DNA of 17,833 bases, from positions 1 to 17,833 of the forward strand of contig JBARBG010000135.1 in assembly GCA_049792815.1 (NCBI GenBank). The letters are read 5' to 3'. This document shows positions 1 to 6,741 of this stretch, one piece after another. Origin of the DNA: DAIDKA01 sp049792815 (GTDB lineage: Bacteria > Pseudomonadota > Gammaproteobacteria > Steroidobacterales > Steroidobacteraceae). The notes beneath the pieces are model-generated. The model was not told where the DNA came from. It made no database searches and saw only the letters and a program-made list of their open reading frames with translations. Position 1 is the stretch's first letter; every line of letters begins with the position of its first letter. A program made the position numbers and the translations under genes.

Positions 1-194
1 TCGGCCAACGACATGTCGGGATAGTTGCCGAGGGTGATCCACCGATCGCGCCCGCCGAATCGATAGCGCAAGGTCCAGGAGGCGCCATCGCGAGTCTGTT
101 TGCGCAGGTACAGGCCATCACCGTCTCCGAGCAGGACCCGAGCGCCACTGCGATGGGCGCGTTCGACACTCAAGGAGTTCAGTTTTCCAGCCAT
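1..194 (-). CDS. Tyrosine recombinase (P4-type integrase), N-terminal part, runs off the left edge
   Basis: The minus strand encodes 64 codons starting MAGKLNSLSV. The translation carries the hallmarks of the arm-DNA-binding (DUF4102) domain of P4-like integrases: GDGDGLYLRK at about residues 23-32, SWTLRYR at 39-45, and LGNYPDMSLA at 55-64. In this family the domain binds arm-type repeats beside the attachment site, while the catalytic Arg/His/Tyr domain follows later and lies outside the window. The ATG is preceded by a purine-rich AAGGGGGTG at a good distance, which supports the start. The gene lies 210 bases beyond the yicC stop on the same strand and points away from it, as expected for an island inserted at the 3' end of yicC. 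The cargo of the element cannot be seen. Family is confident; whether it is intact is unknown. Confidence 0.85.
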   Translation of the reverse strand, partial: MAGKLNSLSVERAHRSGARVLLGDGDGLYLRKQTRDGASWTLRYRFGGRDRWITLGNYPDMSLA

Positions 195-217
195 GGGTCA
201 CCCCCTTAGGCGACCCG

Positions 218-286
218 TTGTAGCTAGAAATCTGCCGCCGCGCGACTCCACGAGCAAGTGCGAGCTAGCTACAAAGCTAGCTACAA
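218..286. repeat. Three copies of a 10-bp element upstream of the integrase (candidate arm-type sites)
   Basis: TTGTAGCTAG occurs at 218-227. Its reverse complement CTAGCTACAA occurs at 265-274 and 277-286, the last two forming a 12-base-period direct repeat. They lie between the integrase start and the yicC stop, where a P4-type integrase would have its arm-binding sites. They could equally be operator sites for integrase expression. The repeats are seen directly; the role is inferred. Confidence 0.5.
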
Positions 287-310
287 TTTTAGGCGAGACG
301 GGGGTGGATG

Positions 311-383
311 GCCATGGACGGCCGTGAATACAAAACTGACGAAATGCTTTAGTTATCGGGGGTTGCGTGAACAGCCATGGACG
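311..383. repeat. Spaced direct repeat GCCATGGACG (candidate attachment core)
   Basis: GCCATGGACG occurs at 311-320 and again at 374-383, 63 bases apart. Related TGGA-containing units are interspersed (GTGGATGG at 303-310, GGATGGACGC at 385-394, CCTGGACA at 396-403). The cluster ends right at the yicC stop codon (404-406). The position between integrase and target gene fits an attachment site, but the other end of the island is needed to define the core. Confidence 0.4.
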
Positions 384-403
384 CGGATGGACGCCCCTGG
401 ACA

Positions 404-1273
404 CTACTCGATATTTTGCACCTGCTCGCGCAACTGCTCGATCAGTACTTTCATGTCGACTGCGGCGCGGGTGGTTTCAAGGTCCTGGGACTTGGATGAC
501 AGCGTGTTGGCTTCGCGATTCAGTTCCTGCATCAGAAAATCCAGGCGCCGACCGGCCGGTTCGCTGCCGGAGATGATGCGACGGATCTCCTCGACATGCG
601 AACCCAGGCGATCGAGTTCCTCGTCGACGTCCAGTCGCTGCAGCAGCAACGCCAGTTCCTGTTCAAGGCGTTCCTGATCCACTTCCGCTTTAAGCTCAGC
701 GAGGCGCTCATCCAGGCGGGCGCGGATGCGGCTGCGGACTTCGGGCAGACGCGCTTTAACCTGCGCCACCAGGCCCACTAGTCCGGCACAGCGCTGCTCG
801 ATGAGTTCACCCAGCCGCGCACCTTCGCGGGAGCGCGCCAGCGCCAGATCATCGATGGTAGCGACGGCCAGGCTGCGTGCCGCGGCCAGCAGATCCTCGC
901 TGCCGGTGTCGGCATCGCGTACCACGCCGGGCCAGCGCAGGGCTTCGAGGGCATCGAGGCTGACCGGAGTGGAGCCGGCTAGGGCGGCTATTTCACGCAC
1001 CCTTCCCAGGAGCTGCTCCAGAGCGCCGCGGTCCAGGTCCAGGGCGCGGGCGGCGATGTCGGTGCGCCGATAGGTGAAGGTGCAGTCGACCTTGCCGCGT
1101 TTCAAACCGCGCCCGAATTGCTGGCGGATCTCCGGGTCGAGGCTGCGCAGTTCTTCGGGCAGTCGCAGGCTTGATTCCAGAAACCTATGGTTGACGCTGC
1201 GCAGTTCGCAGATGAGTGAACCCCAGGGCCCGGAGGTTTCGCGACGCGCGAAGCCGGTCATGCTCGCAATCAT
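404..1273 (-). CDS. yicC: YicC family endoribonuclease
   Basis: This 289-residue protein begins MIASMTGFAR and ends EQLREQVQNIE. It aligns by eye over its whole length with E. coli YicC (287 residues), including RSVNHRFLE, LRWPGV, LEQELALLLQRLDVDEELDRL and GRRLDFLMQELNRE. The N-terminal half is the YicC-like domain and the C-terminal third is DUF1732. Family members act in the cytoplasm and have been reported as metal-dependent endoribonucleases involved in sRNA turnover. The open frame extends much further upstream, but that part overlaps the divergent phosphatase gene and does not resemble YicC, so the ATG at 1273 is chosen. No strong ribosome-binding site is visible. The gene is divergent from the rph operon, as in E. 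coli. Its 3' end abuts an integrated element, yet the C-terminus appears complete. Confidence 0.95.
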   Translation of the reverse strand: MIASMTGFARRETSGPWGSLICELRSVNHRFLESSLRLPEELRSLDPEIRQQFGRGLKRGKVDCTFTYRRTDIAARALDLDRGALEQLLGRVREIAALAGSTPVSLDALEALRWPGVVRDADTGSEDLLAAARSLAVATIDDLALARSREGARLGELIEQRCAGLVGLVAQVKARLPEVRSRIRARLDERLAELKAEVDQERLEQELALLLQRLDVDEELDRLGSHVEEIRRIISGSEPAGRRLDFLMQELNREANTLSSKSQDLETTRAAVDMKVLIEQLREQVQNIE

Positions 1274-1355
1274 AATTGGTTCTGGATGAGACTTAAGCCG
1301 GTTGCCGTCTTTCAGGAGGCTGCGCGATCGCGTCTGATGCCCCCGGCGATCCGCG

Positions 1356-1364
1356 TGATATAAG
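1356..1364 (+). promoter_or_regulatory. Extended -10 promoter for the phosphatase-rph-rdgB-hemW operon
   Basis: TGA followed by TATAAG (1359-1364) makes an extended -10 element about 35 bases before the phosphatase start, in the 126-base divergent gap with yicC. I see no good -35 hexamer at 16-18 bases upstream, which extended -10 promoters can tolerate. Predicted transcription start is near 1371. Confidence 0.4.
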
Positions 1365-1399
1365 ATCCGCCGCAGTGTACCAGACAGACAGAACAAACC

Positions 1400-2146
1400 T
1401 TGCAGGTTGAATACGCTGATTTGACCCTCCTGGGCGGCCGGGAGGAGAACCAGGACCGGGTGTCGGTGGCCGTCGCCGAGCATGCCGCATTGCTGGTGGT
1501 CGTGGACGGCATGGGTGGCCACGCTGAAGGCGCACGCGCCGCCGAAGTCACTCTCAAGACCCTCCTTGAGGCCTTCTGGCACACCCCGCAGCCGCTGTTC
1601 GATCCGCTGGGCTTCCTGCACCTGACGCTGGGCCGGGCGCATGAGGAGGTCGTGCGCATCGGGTTGCATCTGCCGCTGGAGCAGCGGCCCCGGGCGACCT
1701 GTGCCGTGTGCCTGGTGCAGCAAAGTTCGGCCTACTGGGCTCATGTGGGTGACAGCCGGATCTACCTGTTGCGCCAGGGTGCCGTGGCGGCCCGAACCCG
1801 CGACCACAGTCACGTGGAGCTGCTGCTGCGTGAGGGATTGATCACCGCTGACCAGGCGCACAATCACCCCATGCGAAACTACGTGGAGTGCTGCCTTGGG
1901 GGGGACCCGGTGCTGCCGGACATGACCCTGGGCCAGCGTCGGGTACTGCAGCGTGACGACGTGCTGTTCGTCTGTACCGACGGGGTTTGGGGTTGCCTGC
2001 GCGACACCGAAATCGCGACGGCGCTGACGATGACCGGTATTCCCTCGCGTGACCAGCTTGCCGCCTTGTGCCGCACTGCCGTGGCTGCCGCGGGGCCCAA
2101 CAGCGACAATACCTCGGGCGCGGTGCTGCGCTGGCGCAGCCAGTGA
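1400..2146 (+). CDS. PP2C-family serine/threonine protein phosphatase
   Basis: The 248-residue protein shows the ordered PP2C motifs: REENQDRV near residue 14, VVVDGMGGHAEG with metal ligand Asp36 and Gly37, AHVGDSRIYLL with Asp118, FVCTDGVWG with Asp194, and SDNTSG with Asp236. These Asp residues coordinate the two Mn/Mg ions that activate water for phosphoserine/phosphothreonine hydrolysis. There is no signal peptide or membrane segment, so it is cytosolic. The start is a TTG; no ATG lies upstream in frame before a stop at 1361-1363, and no clear Shine-Dalgarno sequence is present, so the exact start is uncertain. Its TGA overlaps the GTG start of rph by three bases. No partner kinase is encoded here, so its substrate is unknown. 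Family assignment is firm. Confidence 0.88.
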   Translation: MQVEYADLTLLGGREENQDRVSVAVAEHAALLVVVDGMGGHAEGARAAEVTLKTLLEAFWHTPQPLFDPLGFLHLTLGRAHEEVVRIGLHLPLEQRPRATCAVCLVQQSSAYWAHVGDSRIYLLRQGAVAARTRDHSHVELLLREGLITADQAHNHPMRNYVECCLGGDPVLPDMTLGQRRVLQRDDVLFVCTDGVWGCLRDTEIATALTMTGIPSRDQLAALCRTAVAAAGPNSDNTSGAVLRWRSQ

Positions 2147-2871
2147 CCGCGCGACCCAGCGGCCGCGCGGCCGATGAGCTGCGGCCCATCAGCTTTGAGA
2201 GCGGCTTCACCCGCCATGCGGAAGGTTCGGTTCTGGTGCGCTTCGGCGACACGCATGTGCTGTGCACCGCAAGCGTCGAGGAGACGATCCCGCCCTTTTT
2301 GCGTGGCAAGGTCCAAGGCTGGGTGACCGCCGAGTACGGCATGCTGCCGCGCTCCACCCATACCCGCCAGGCTCGCGAGGCGGCGCGCGGCAAGCAAAGC
2401 GGACGCACCCAGGAGATACAGCGTCTCATCGGCCGCTCGCTGCGCGCCATCGTGGACCTCAAGGCACTCGGGGAGCGTACGATCACCCTGGACTGCGATG
2501 TGATACAGGCCGACGGCGGTACGCGCACGGCGGCGATCACCGGCGGCTATGTCGCCCTGGCGCAGGCCTGCGCGGCGCTGCAGAGCCGCGGCGTCCTCAC
2601 CCGCAATCCCCTGCACGGACAGGTCGCCGCGATTTCGGTGGGGGTGTGCGGCGGCGCGCCGGTGCTTGACCTCGACTACGCCGAGGACTCGCAGGCCGAG
2701 ACCGACATGAACGTGGTCATGAACAGTGGCGGCGCCTTCGTCGAAATCCAGGGCACCGCCGAAGGCCACGCCTTTCGCAGGCATGAGCTCGATGCGCTCA
2801 TCGACCTGGCCACGGCGGGTCTGTCCAGAATCTTCGCGCTGCAGGCGCAGGCGCTCACGGCGCAGGGTTGA
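2143..2871 (+). CDS. rph: Ribonuclease PH (tRNA 3'-end phosphorolytic exoribonuclease)
   Basis: The 242-residue protein matches the length and sequence of RNase PH (238 residues in E. coli). It removes nucleotides after the CCA end of tRNA precursors using phosphate, as a ring-shaped hexamer. Visible signatures are HAEGSVLVRFGDT, AEYGMLPRSTHTR, GRTQEIQRLIGR at 87-98 (phosphate-binding arginines), ADGGTRTAAITG and EDSQAETDMNVVM, whose Asp182 and Asp188 correspond to the active-site acids. The GTG at 2143 is chosen because it puts the family N-terminus (RPSGRAADELRP) directly after it and overlaps the upstream TGA in a GTGA arrangement typical of translational coupling. The frame opens earlier, but those codons lie inside the phosphatase gene. 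It is the second gene of a compact operon. Confidence 0.95.
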   Translation: MTARPSGRAADELRPISFESGFTRHAEGSVLVRFGDTHVLCTASVEETIPPFLRGKVQGWVTAEYGMLPRSTHTRQAREAARGKQSGRTQEIQRLIGRSLRAIVDLKALGERTITLDCDVIQADGGTRTAAITGGYVALAQACAALQSRGVLTRNPLHGQVAAISVGVCGGAPVLDLDYAEDSQAETDMNVVMNSGGAFVEIQGTAEGHAFRRHELDALIDLATAGLSRIFALQAQALTAQG

Positions 2872-2876
2872 GCGCC

Positions 2877-3458
2877 ATGAAGGCCGTGCTCGCCAGCGGC
2901 AATGCCGGCAAGGTCCGGGAATTCACCGCGTTGCTGGCCACCCGTGGCATCGAGGTAATTGCGCAGAGCAGCTTCGGGATTGTCACGCCCGAGGAGACCG
3001 GCAGCACTTTTCTTGAGAACGCGCTGCTTAAGGCGCGGCATGCCGCAAACTCAGGGCTGCCGGCGCTGGCCGATGATTCGGGTATCGAGGTTGACGCACT
3101 GGACGGCCGTCCGGGCGTGCGTTCGGCGCGCTTTGCCGGCGAGCATGCCAGCGACGCGGACAACCTGGCGCTGCTGCTGCATGAACTGTCGGGCGTGCCC
3201 GAAGAGCGCCGCACCGCGCGCTATCACTGTGTCCTGGTATTGGTGCGTGGTCCCGCGGACCTTCAGCCCATCGTCGCCACCGGCGTGTGGGAGGGCCGGG
3301 TGCTCACGGCGCCGCGCGGTACCGGCGGCTTCGGTTACGACCCCATCTTTCAACCTGAAGGCTGCGAGCTGTCTGCCGCGCAGCTGCCCGCGGCCGAGAA
3401 GAACCTTGTCAGTCACCGCGCGCAGGCACTGCGCGCGCTGCTGGCCGCATTGCCGTGA
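2877..3458 (+). CDS. rdgB: dITP/XTP pyrophosphatase (house-cleaning nucleotidase)
   Basis: This 193-residue protein is a RdgB/HAM1 family member that hydrolyses dITP, ITP and XTP to monophosphates and keeps deaminated purines out of DNA. Motifs seen: LASGNAGKVRE at 5-15, ADDSGIEVDALDGRPGVRSAR at 65-85 (substrate and metal site), GTGGFGYDPIF at 148-158 and SHRAQALR at 179-186. ATG 2877 is chosen because MKAVLASGN is the usual family start and AGGG sits nine bases upstream. A TTG at 2868 overlapping the rph stop in a TTGA arrangement would add three residues and cannot be excluded. Its TGA overlaps the GTG of hemW. Confidence 0.95.
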   Translation: MKAVLASGNAGKVREFTALLATRGIEVIAQSSFGIVTPEETGSTFLENALLKARHAANSGLPALADDSGIEVDALDGRPGVRSARFAGEHASDADNLALLLHELSGVPEERRTARYHCVLVLVRGPADLQPIVATGVWEGRVLTAPRGTGGFGYDPIFQPEGCELSAAQLPAAEKNLVSHRAQALRALLAALP

Positions 3459-4645
3459 AACTTGAGGCGCCGCCGCTGTCGCTGTACCTGCACTTTCCCT
3501 GGTGCGTGCGCAAATGCCCGTACTGTGACTTCAACTCCTACACCCTCAACGGCACGCTGCCGGAAGCGGCGTATCTGCAGGCATTGTCGCGCGATCTGCA
3601 CCAACAGGCCGCGTTGCCGCAGGTTGCGGGCCGGGCTCTGACCAGCATTTTCATGGGCGGCGGTACGCCCAGCCTGTTTTCACCTGAGGCGATCGGGCGG
3701 GTGCTGGAAGAGGCCCGCACGCTCATCGGTTTTGCGCCGGACATCGAGATCACCCTGGAAGCCAATCCCGGCACCATCGAGCGTGGGCGCTTCGCCGAAT
3801 ACGCGGCCGTGGGCGTGAACCGGGTGTCACTGGGAGCACAGAGTTTTGGCGCGCAGCAGCTTGCGGTGCTGGGCCGCATTCACTCGGCGCAGGAGACCGT
3901 ACGCAGTGCCGAGGAGCTGCACGCCGCGGGGATCGACAACTTCAACCTGGATCTGATGTATGGCCTGCCGCAGCAGGACGTGGCTGGCGCCCGCTCCGAT
4001 CTCAGGCAGGCGCTGGCGCTGGCGCCGGCGCACATTTCCCATTATCACCTGACCATGGAGCCCGGCACGGTGTTCGGCGCGCAGCCGCCGCCGCTGCCCA
4101 GCGAGGACAGCGTCGAGTTGATGCTGGAGGCGTGTGCTGAAGAGCTCACTGAGGCAGGTTTCGGCCACTACGAAGTGTCCGCCTACGCTCATGCCGGCCG
4201 GCAGTGCCGCCACAATCTCAATTACTGGACGTTCGGTGATTATCTGGGCGCGGGTGCCGGGGCCCATGGGAAGCTCACGGATGTGTCCGGTGGCGCGATT
4301 CTGCGCACCACCCACACTCGGGAGCCACGGCGCTACCAGGCGGGGACACCCCTGACGGTCCGAACCGTCACTTCTGCCGAGCTGCCGTTTGAGTTCATGA
4401 TGAACGCGATGCGGCTCACGGCGGGCTTCGATGCAGCCCTTTTCGAGGGGCGCACGGGCTTGAGGTTCGAGCAGGTGGCCCCCACCTTGCTGAATCAGCA
4501 GGCGCGCGGCCTGCTTGCGAGCGTCGACGGGTACTGGGCGCCAAGCTTGACCGGGCAGCGGTTTCTGAACGATCTGCTGCTGGAGTTCCTGCCGGAACCG
4601 GCCCCGACAGCAGATCCGAAGCTGTCAAGACCAAAAGTGGTCTGA
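3455..4645 (+). CDS. hemW: HemW, radical SAM heme chaperone (coproporphyrinogen-III-oxidase-like)
   Basis: The 396-residue protein carries the radical-SAM cluster motif CVRKCPYCDF (Cys17, Cys21, Cys24), the GGGTPS S-adenosylmethionine motif at 68-73, and later HemW landmarks LGRIHS, NFNLDLMYGLP, GAHGK and PFEFMMNAMRL. HemW proteins resemble HemN but lack its coproporphyrinogen activity and are thought to deliver heme. The GTG start overlaps the rdgB stop by three bases, and MKLEAPPLSLYLHFPWC aligns with the family start. The C-terminus extends about 17 residues beyond E. coli HemW with a Pro-rich tail. A 6-bp hairpin (AGACCA-AAAG-TGGTCT, 4628-4643) overlaps the last codons and stop, without a T-run. 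Last gene of its operon. Confidence 0.95.
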   Translation: MKLEAPPLSLYLHFPWCVRKCPYCDFNSYTLNGTLPEAAYLQALSRDLHQQAALPQVAGRALTSIFMGGGTPSLFSPEAIGRVLEEARTLIGFAPDIEITLEANPGTIERGRFAEYAAVGVNRVSLGAQSFGAQQLAVLGRIHSAQETVRSAEELHAAGIDNFNLDLMYGLPQQDVAGARSDLRQALALAPAHISHYHLTMEPGTVFGAQPPPLPSEDSVELMLEACAEELTEAGFGHYEVSAYAHAGRQCRHNLNYWTFGDYLGAGAGAHGKLTDVSGGAILRTTHTREPRRYQAGTPLTVRTVTSAELPFEFMMNAMRLTAGFDAALFEGRTGLRFEQVAPTLLNQQARGLLASVDGYWAPSLTGQRFLNDLLLEFLPEPAPTADPKLSRPKVV

Positions 4646-4664
4646 TTCCGGTCGGGGCAGGTCG

Positions 4665-4673
4665 TTATACACA
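4665..4673 (+). promoter_or_regulatory. DnaA box (TTATACACA)
   Basis: TTATACACA fits the TTATNCACA consensus for DnaA binding. It lies about 190 bases before an inverted pair of perfect boxes in the same gap. A single 9-mer can occur by chance; the cluster makes it more credible. Confidence 0.4.
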
Positions 4674-4855
4674 GGGTTGGCAGGGCACTTTGGTAAATGA
4701 GCGAATTACGTGCAATATCACCCAATCTGCTCGACATGATGCCGGTAACCCATTGAACTTTAAGGCCTAAAGTAGCTGTACATTGTTTAACCAAGGTCAC
4801 AAAAGTGCAATTTAGCCCGAATATCGAGGCTTTCCGGGAGCGACAGTCCACAGAA

Positions 4856-4878
4856 TTATCCACAGGTTCTGTGGATAA
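4856..4878. promoter_or_regulatory. Inverted pair of perfect DnaA boxes
   Basis: TTATCCACA at 4856-4864 and its exact complement TGTGGATAA at 4870-4878 are separated by five bases. Counting one more base on each side, the arms are ten bases long with a three-base centre. Both match the strongest R1-type DnaA box. The pair lies about 80 bases upstream of the rpmE promoter. DnaA binding is inferred from sequence; the role could be local regulation, DnaA titration or reactivation. Confidence 0.6.
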
Positions 4879-4957
4879 GGAATCCTCTCGCACCGCAACA
4901 GATGAAGCTTGTTCTCGGCAGTCGGCTGCCGTCCAGGGCACCTGGGCTACGGGCCCC

Positions 4958-4986
4958 TTGAGCATGGATGGATTCGCCGCTAAACT
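4958..4986 (+). promoter_or_regulatory. Sigma70 promoter of rpmE
   Basis: TTGAGC (4958-4963), a 17-base spacer, then TAAACT (4981-4986) closely match the -35 and -10 consensus. The predicted start near 4993 gives a leader of about 37 bases before rpmE. Confidence 0.65.
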
Positions 4987-5029
4987 CGCCCGCCCTTTTG
5001 CCCATGCCCGTCCAATCCGGGAGTCATTT

Positions 5030-5245
5030 ATGAAAGAAGCAGGTCACCCCGAGTACAAAGAGATCAACGTGAACTGCACTTGCGGGAACTCCTTCAAGAC
5101 CGGTTCGACGCTGGGCCATGACCTCCAGGTGGAAGTATGTGCCGCCTGCCATCCGTTCTACACGGGTAAGCAGAAGATGGTCGATACCGCCGGTCGCGTG
5201 GACAAGTTCCGCAAGAAATACGGCGCTGGCGCCGCAGCCCGCTGA
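5030..5245 (+). CDS. rpmE: 50S ribosomal protein L31, zinc-binding (C+) form
   Basis: This 71-residue protein starts MKEAGHPEYKEI and matches type A bL31 (70 residues in E. coli). The four zinc ligands are all present at the family positions: Cys16 and Cys18 in NCTCGN, Cys37 and Cys40 in VCAACHPF. TGKQKMVDTAGRVDKF is also typical. L31 bridges the large subunit central protuberance to the 30S head. The C+ form serves under zinc-replete conditions and is often replaced by a C- paralogue in zinc starvation; none is in this window. The start is set by the family N-terminus and by CGGGAG about six bases upstream, although the frame is open further 5'. The gene has its own promoter and a short leader. 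Confidence 0.97.
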   Translation: MKEAGHPEYKEINVNCTCGNSFKTGSTLGHDLQVEVCAACHPFYTGKQKMVDTAGRVDKFRKKYGAGAAAR

Positions 5246-5255
5246 TCGCTTCGCG

Positions 5256-5274
5256 GCGGCCCTGACCGGGCCGC
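5256..5274 (+). terminator. GC-rich hairpin after rpmE (possible terminator)
   Basis: GCGGCCC-TGACC-GGGCCGC forms a perfect 7-bp stem eleven bases after the rpmE stop. No T-run follows, so intrinsic termination would be weak. It may instead protect the mRNA end. Confidence 0.35.
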
Positions 5275-5439
5275 ACCTGTCACGCCGATTTCACCGTGCT
5301 TGCGTCATCGTGAGCACCACGGTGCGTACCTGTTCGGAATTTAATTCGCACTGCCTTGATTCCGCCAGCGGACCATGTAACGCTGAACCTGCGCTTGCGT
5401 GAATCCCCCGCGCCAGCATTCTGTGGAAGCTGCAACAAC

Positions 5440-6741
5440 ATGAATGAGAGCAAGCTCGAGCTCCTCGATCGCGCCAGTGGCAAAAAGGCGGAATTGACCG
5501 TACGGCCCGGAACGATTGGCCCCAGCGTCGTTGATGTCGCGCCGCTGAACAAGGAATTTGGCGCCTTCACGTTCGACCCTGGCTACGGGCTCACTGCCGC
5601 CTGCGAGAGCAAGATCACCTACATCGATGGGGATGCCGGCGTGCTTCTGCACCGTGGCTACCCGGTCGAACAGCTGGCCGCGAAGAGCTCTTTCACCGAA
5701 GTCAGCTACCTGCTGCTGTACGGGGAGCTGCCGACCAAGGGCCAGCTCGATGAGTTCACGCTCAGCATCCGTCATCACACGATGATCAACGAGTCGCTGC
5801 TGCGCTTCTTCAATGGCTTCCACCACAACGCGCACCCCATGGCCATGGTGTCGGCGGTCGTAGCGTCGCTGTCGGCGTTCTATCACGACACGATGGACAT
5901 CCATAACCCGCGGCACCGGGAGATCTTCGCGCACCGCATTATTGCCAAGATCCCGACCATCGCGGCGGCGGCCCACAAGCACTCCCTGGGCCAGCCCTTC
6001 ATCTACCCGCGCAATGATCTGGACTACTGCAGCAACCTTCTGCACATGTTCTTTGCCGTGCCCTGCGAGCCTTACGAGGTGGATGCGGTTGCGGCCCAGG
6101 CGCTGGACCTGCTGTTCATACTTCATGCCGATCACGAGCAGAACGCCAGCACTTCGACGGTGCGTCTGGCCGGCAGCACCGGCGCCAATCCCTATGCGGC
6201 GATTTCCGCCGGCGTTTCGGCGCTGTGGGGCCCCGCCCATGGCGGCGCCAATGAGGCCGTGCTGGCGATGCTCGAACAGATCGGCACCGTGGACAATATT
6301 CCCAAGTACCTGGCGATGGCCAAGGACAAGTCCAGCCACTTCCGGCTGATGGGCTTCGGCCACCGGGTCTACAAGAACTTCGATCCGCGCGCCAAGATCA
6401 TCCGCGAGATGTGCCACAAGGTCCTGGCAAGTCTTGGCAGCCACGACAACCCGCTGTTCGAGCTGGCGCTGCGCCTTGAGGAAGTGGCGCTGAAGGATGA
6501 GTACTTCGTCGCGCGCAAGCTGTACCCGAACGTCGACTTCTACTCAGGCATGATCTACAGCGCCCTGGGGATTCCGCGTTCCATGTTCACGGTCATGTTC
6601 GCGATTGCGCGCACCGTGGGCTGGGTGGCGCATTGGCAGGAAATGATCGCCGATCCGAGCATGCGCATCGGTCGTCCACGACAGCTGTACACGGGTTCGC
6701 CGCCCCGCGACTACGCCGCCATCGGCACCCGCAAAGGCTGA
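5440..6741 (+). CDS. gltA: Citrate synthase (type II)
   Basis: The 433-residue protein condenses oxaloacetate and acetyl-CoA to citrate at the entry of the TCA cycle. Catalytic residues are recognisable: His267 in WGPAHGGANEAV, His308 in GFGHRVYKNFDPRAK and Asp366 in YPNVDFYSG. The length (E. coli 427) and the N-terminal beta-rich domain (about residues 5-60) place it with the hexameric gram-negative enzymes that are usually inhibited by NADH. ATG 5440 is preferred: GGAAG lies ten bases upstream and MNESKLELLD fits the family start, whereas the open frame further upstream has only a TTG. A 194-base gap separates it from rpmE, containing a small GCACC/GGTGC hairpin (5314-5325) but no promoter I can call with confidence. 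The gene converges on the next one with no gap. Confidence 0.96.
   Translation: MNESKLELLDRASGKKAELTVRPGTIGPSVVDVAPLNKEFGAFTFDPGYGLTAACESKITYIDGDAGVLLHRGYPVEQLAAKSSFTEVSYLLLYGELPTKGQLDEFTLSIRHHTMINESLLRFFNGFHHNAHPMAMVSAVVASLSAFYHDTMDIHNPRHREIFAHRIIAKIPTIAAAAHKHSLGQPFIYPRNDLDYCSNLLHMFFAVPCEPYEVDAVAAQALDLLFILHADHEQNASTSTVRLAGSTGANPYAAISAGVSALWGPAHGGANEAVLAMLEQIGTVDNIPKYLAMAKDKSSHFRLMGFGHRVYKNFDPRAKIIREMCHKVLASLGSHDNPLFELALRLEEVALKDEYFVARKLYPNVDFYSGMIYSALGIPRSMFTVMFAIARTVGWVAHWQEMIADPSMRIGRPRQLYTGSPPRDYAAIGTRKG

Larger units (their letters stand above)
4646..4957. other. Intergenic region between hemW and the rpmE promoter; no gene seen
   Basis: No coding sequence here resembles a known protein. 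The stretch 4660-4820 looks more AT-rich than its neighbours. It contains an imperfect palindrome CTTTAAGGCCTAAAG (4758-4772) and the heptamer GTGCAAT twice (4710-4716 and 4805-4811), besides the DnaA-box sequences listed separately. priA, the usual rpmE neighbour in many gammaproteobacteria, is absent. Confidence 0.6.

Noticed and set aside
1323..1332. 10-bp palindrome CGCGATCGCG in the yicC/phosphatase gap
   Set aside because: Such GC-rich palindromes are expected by chance in this base composition and no second copy is seen nearby.
404..1867. A 487-residue minus-strand frame extending yicC far upstream
   Set aside because: The extra N-terminal part overlaps the PP2C gene antisense and resembles no YicC; the family start is at 1273.
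4628..4643. Hairpin at the end of hemW considered as a terminator
   Set aside because: Only a 6-bp stem overlapping the stop codon and no T-run follows.
4805..5029. An N-terminal extension of the L31 frame
   Set aside because: It covers the DnaA-box region and the rpmE promoter, and L31 starts at 5030 by family length and ribosome-binding site.
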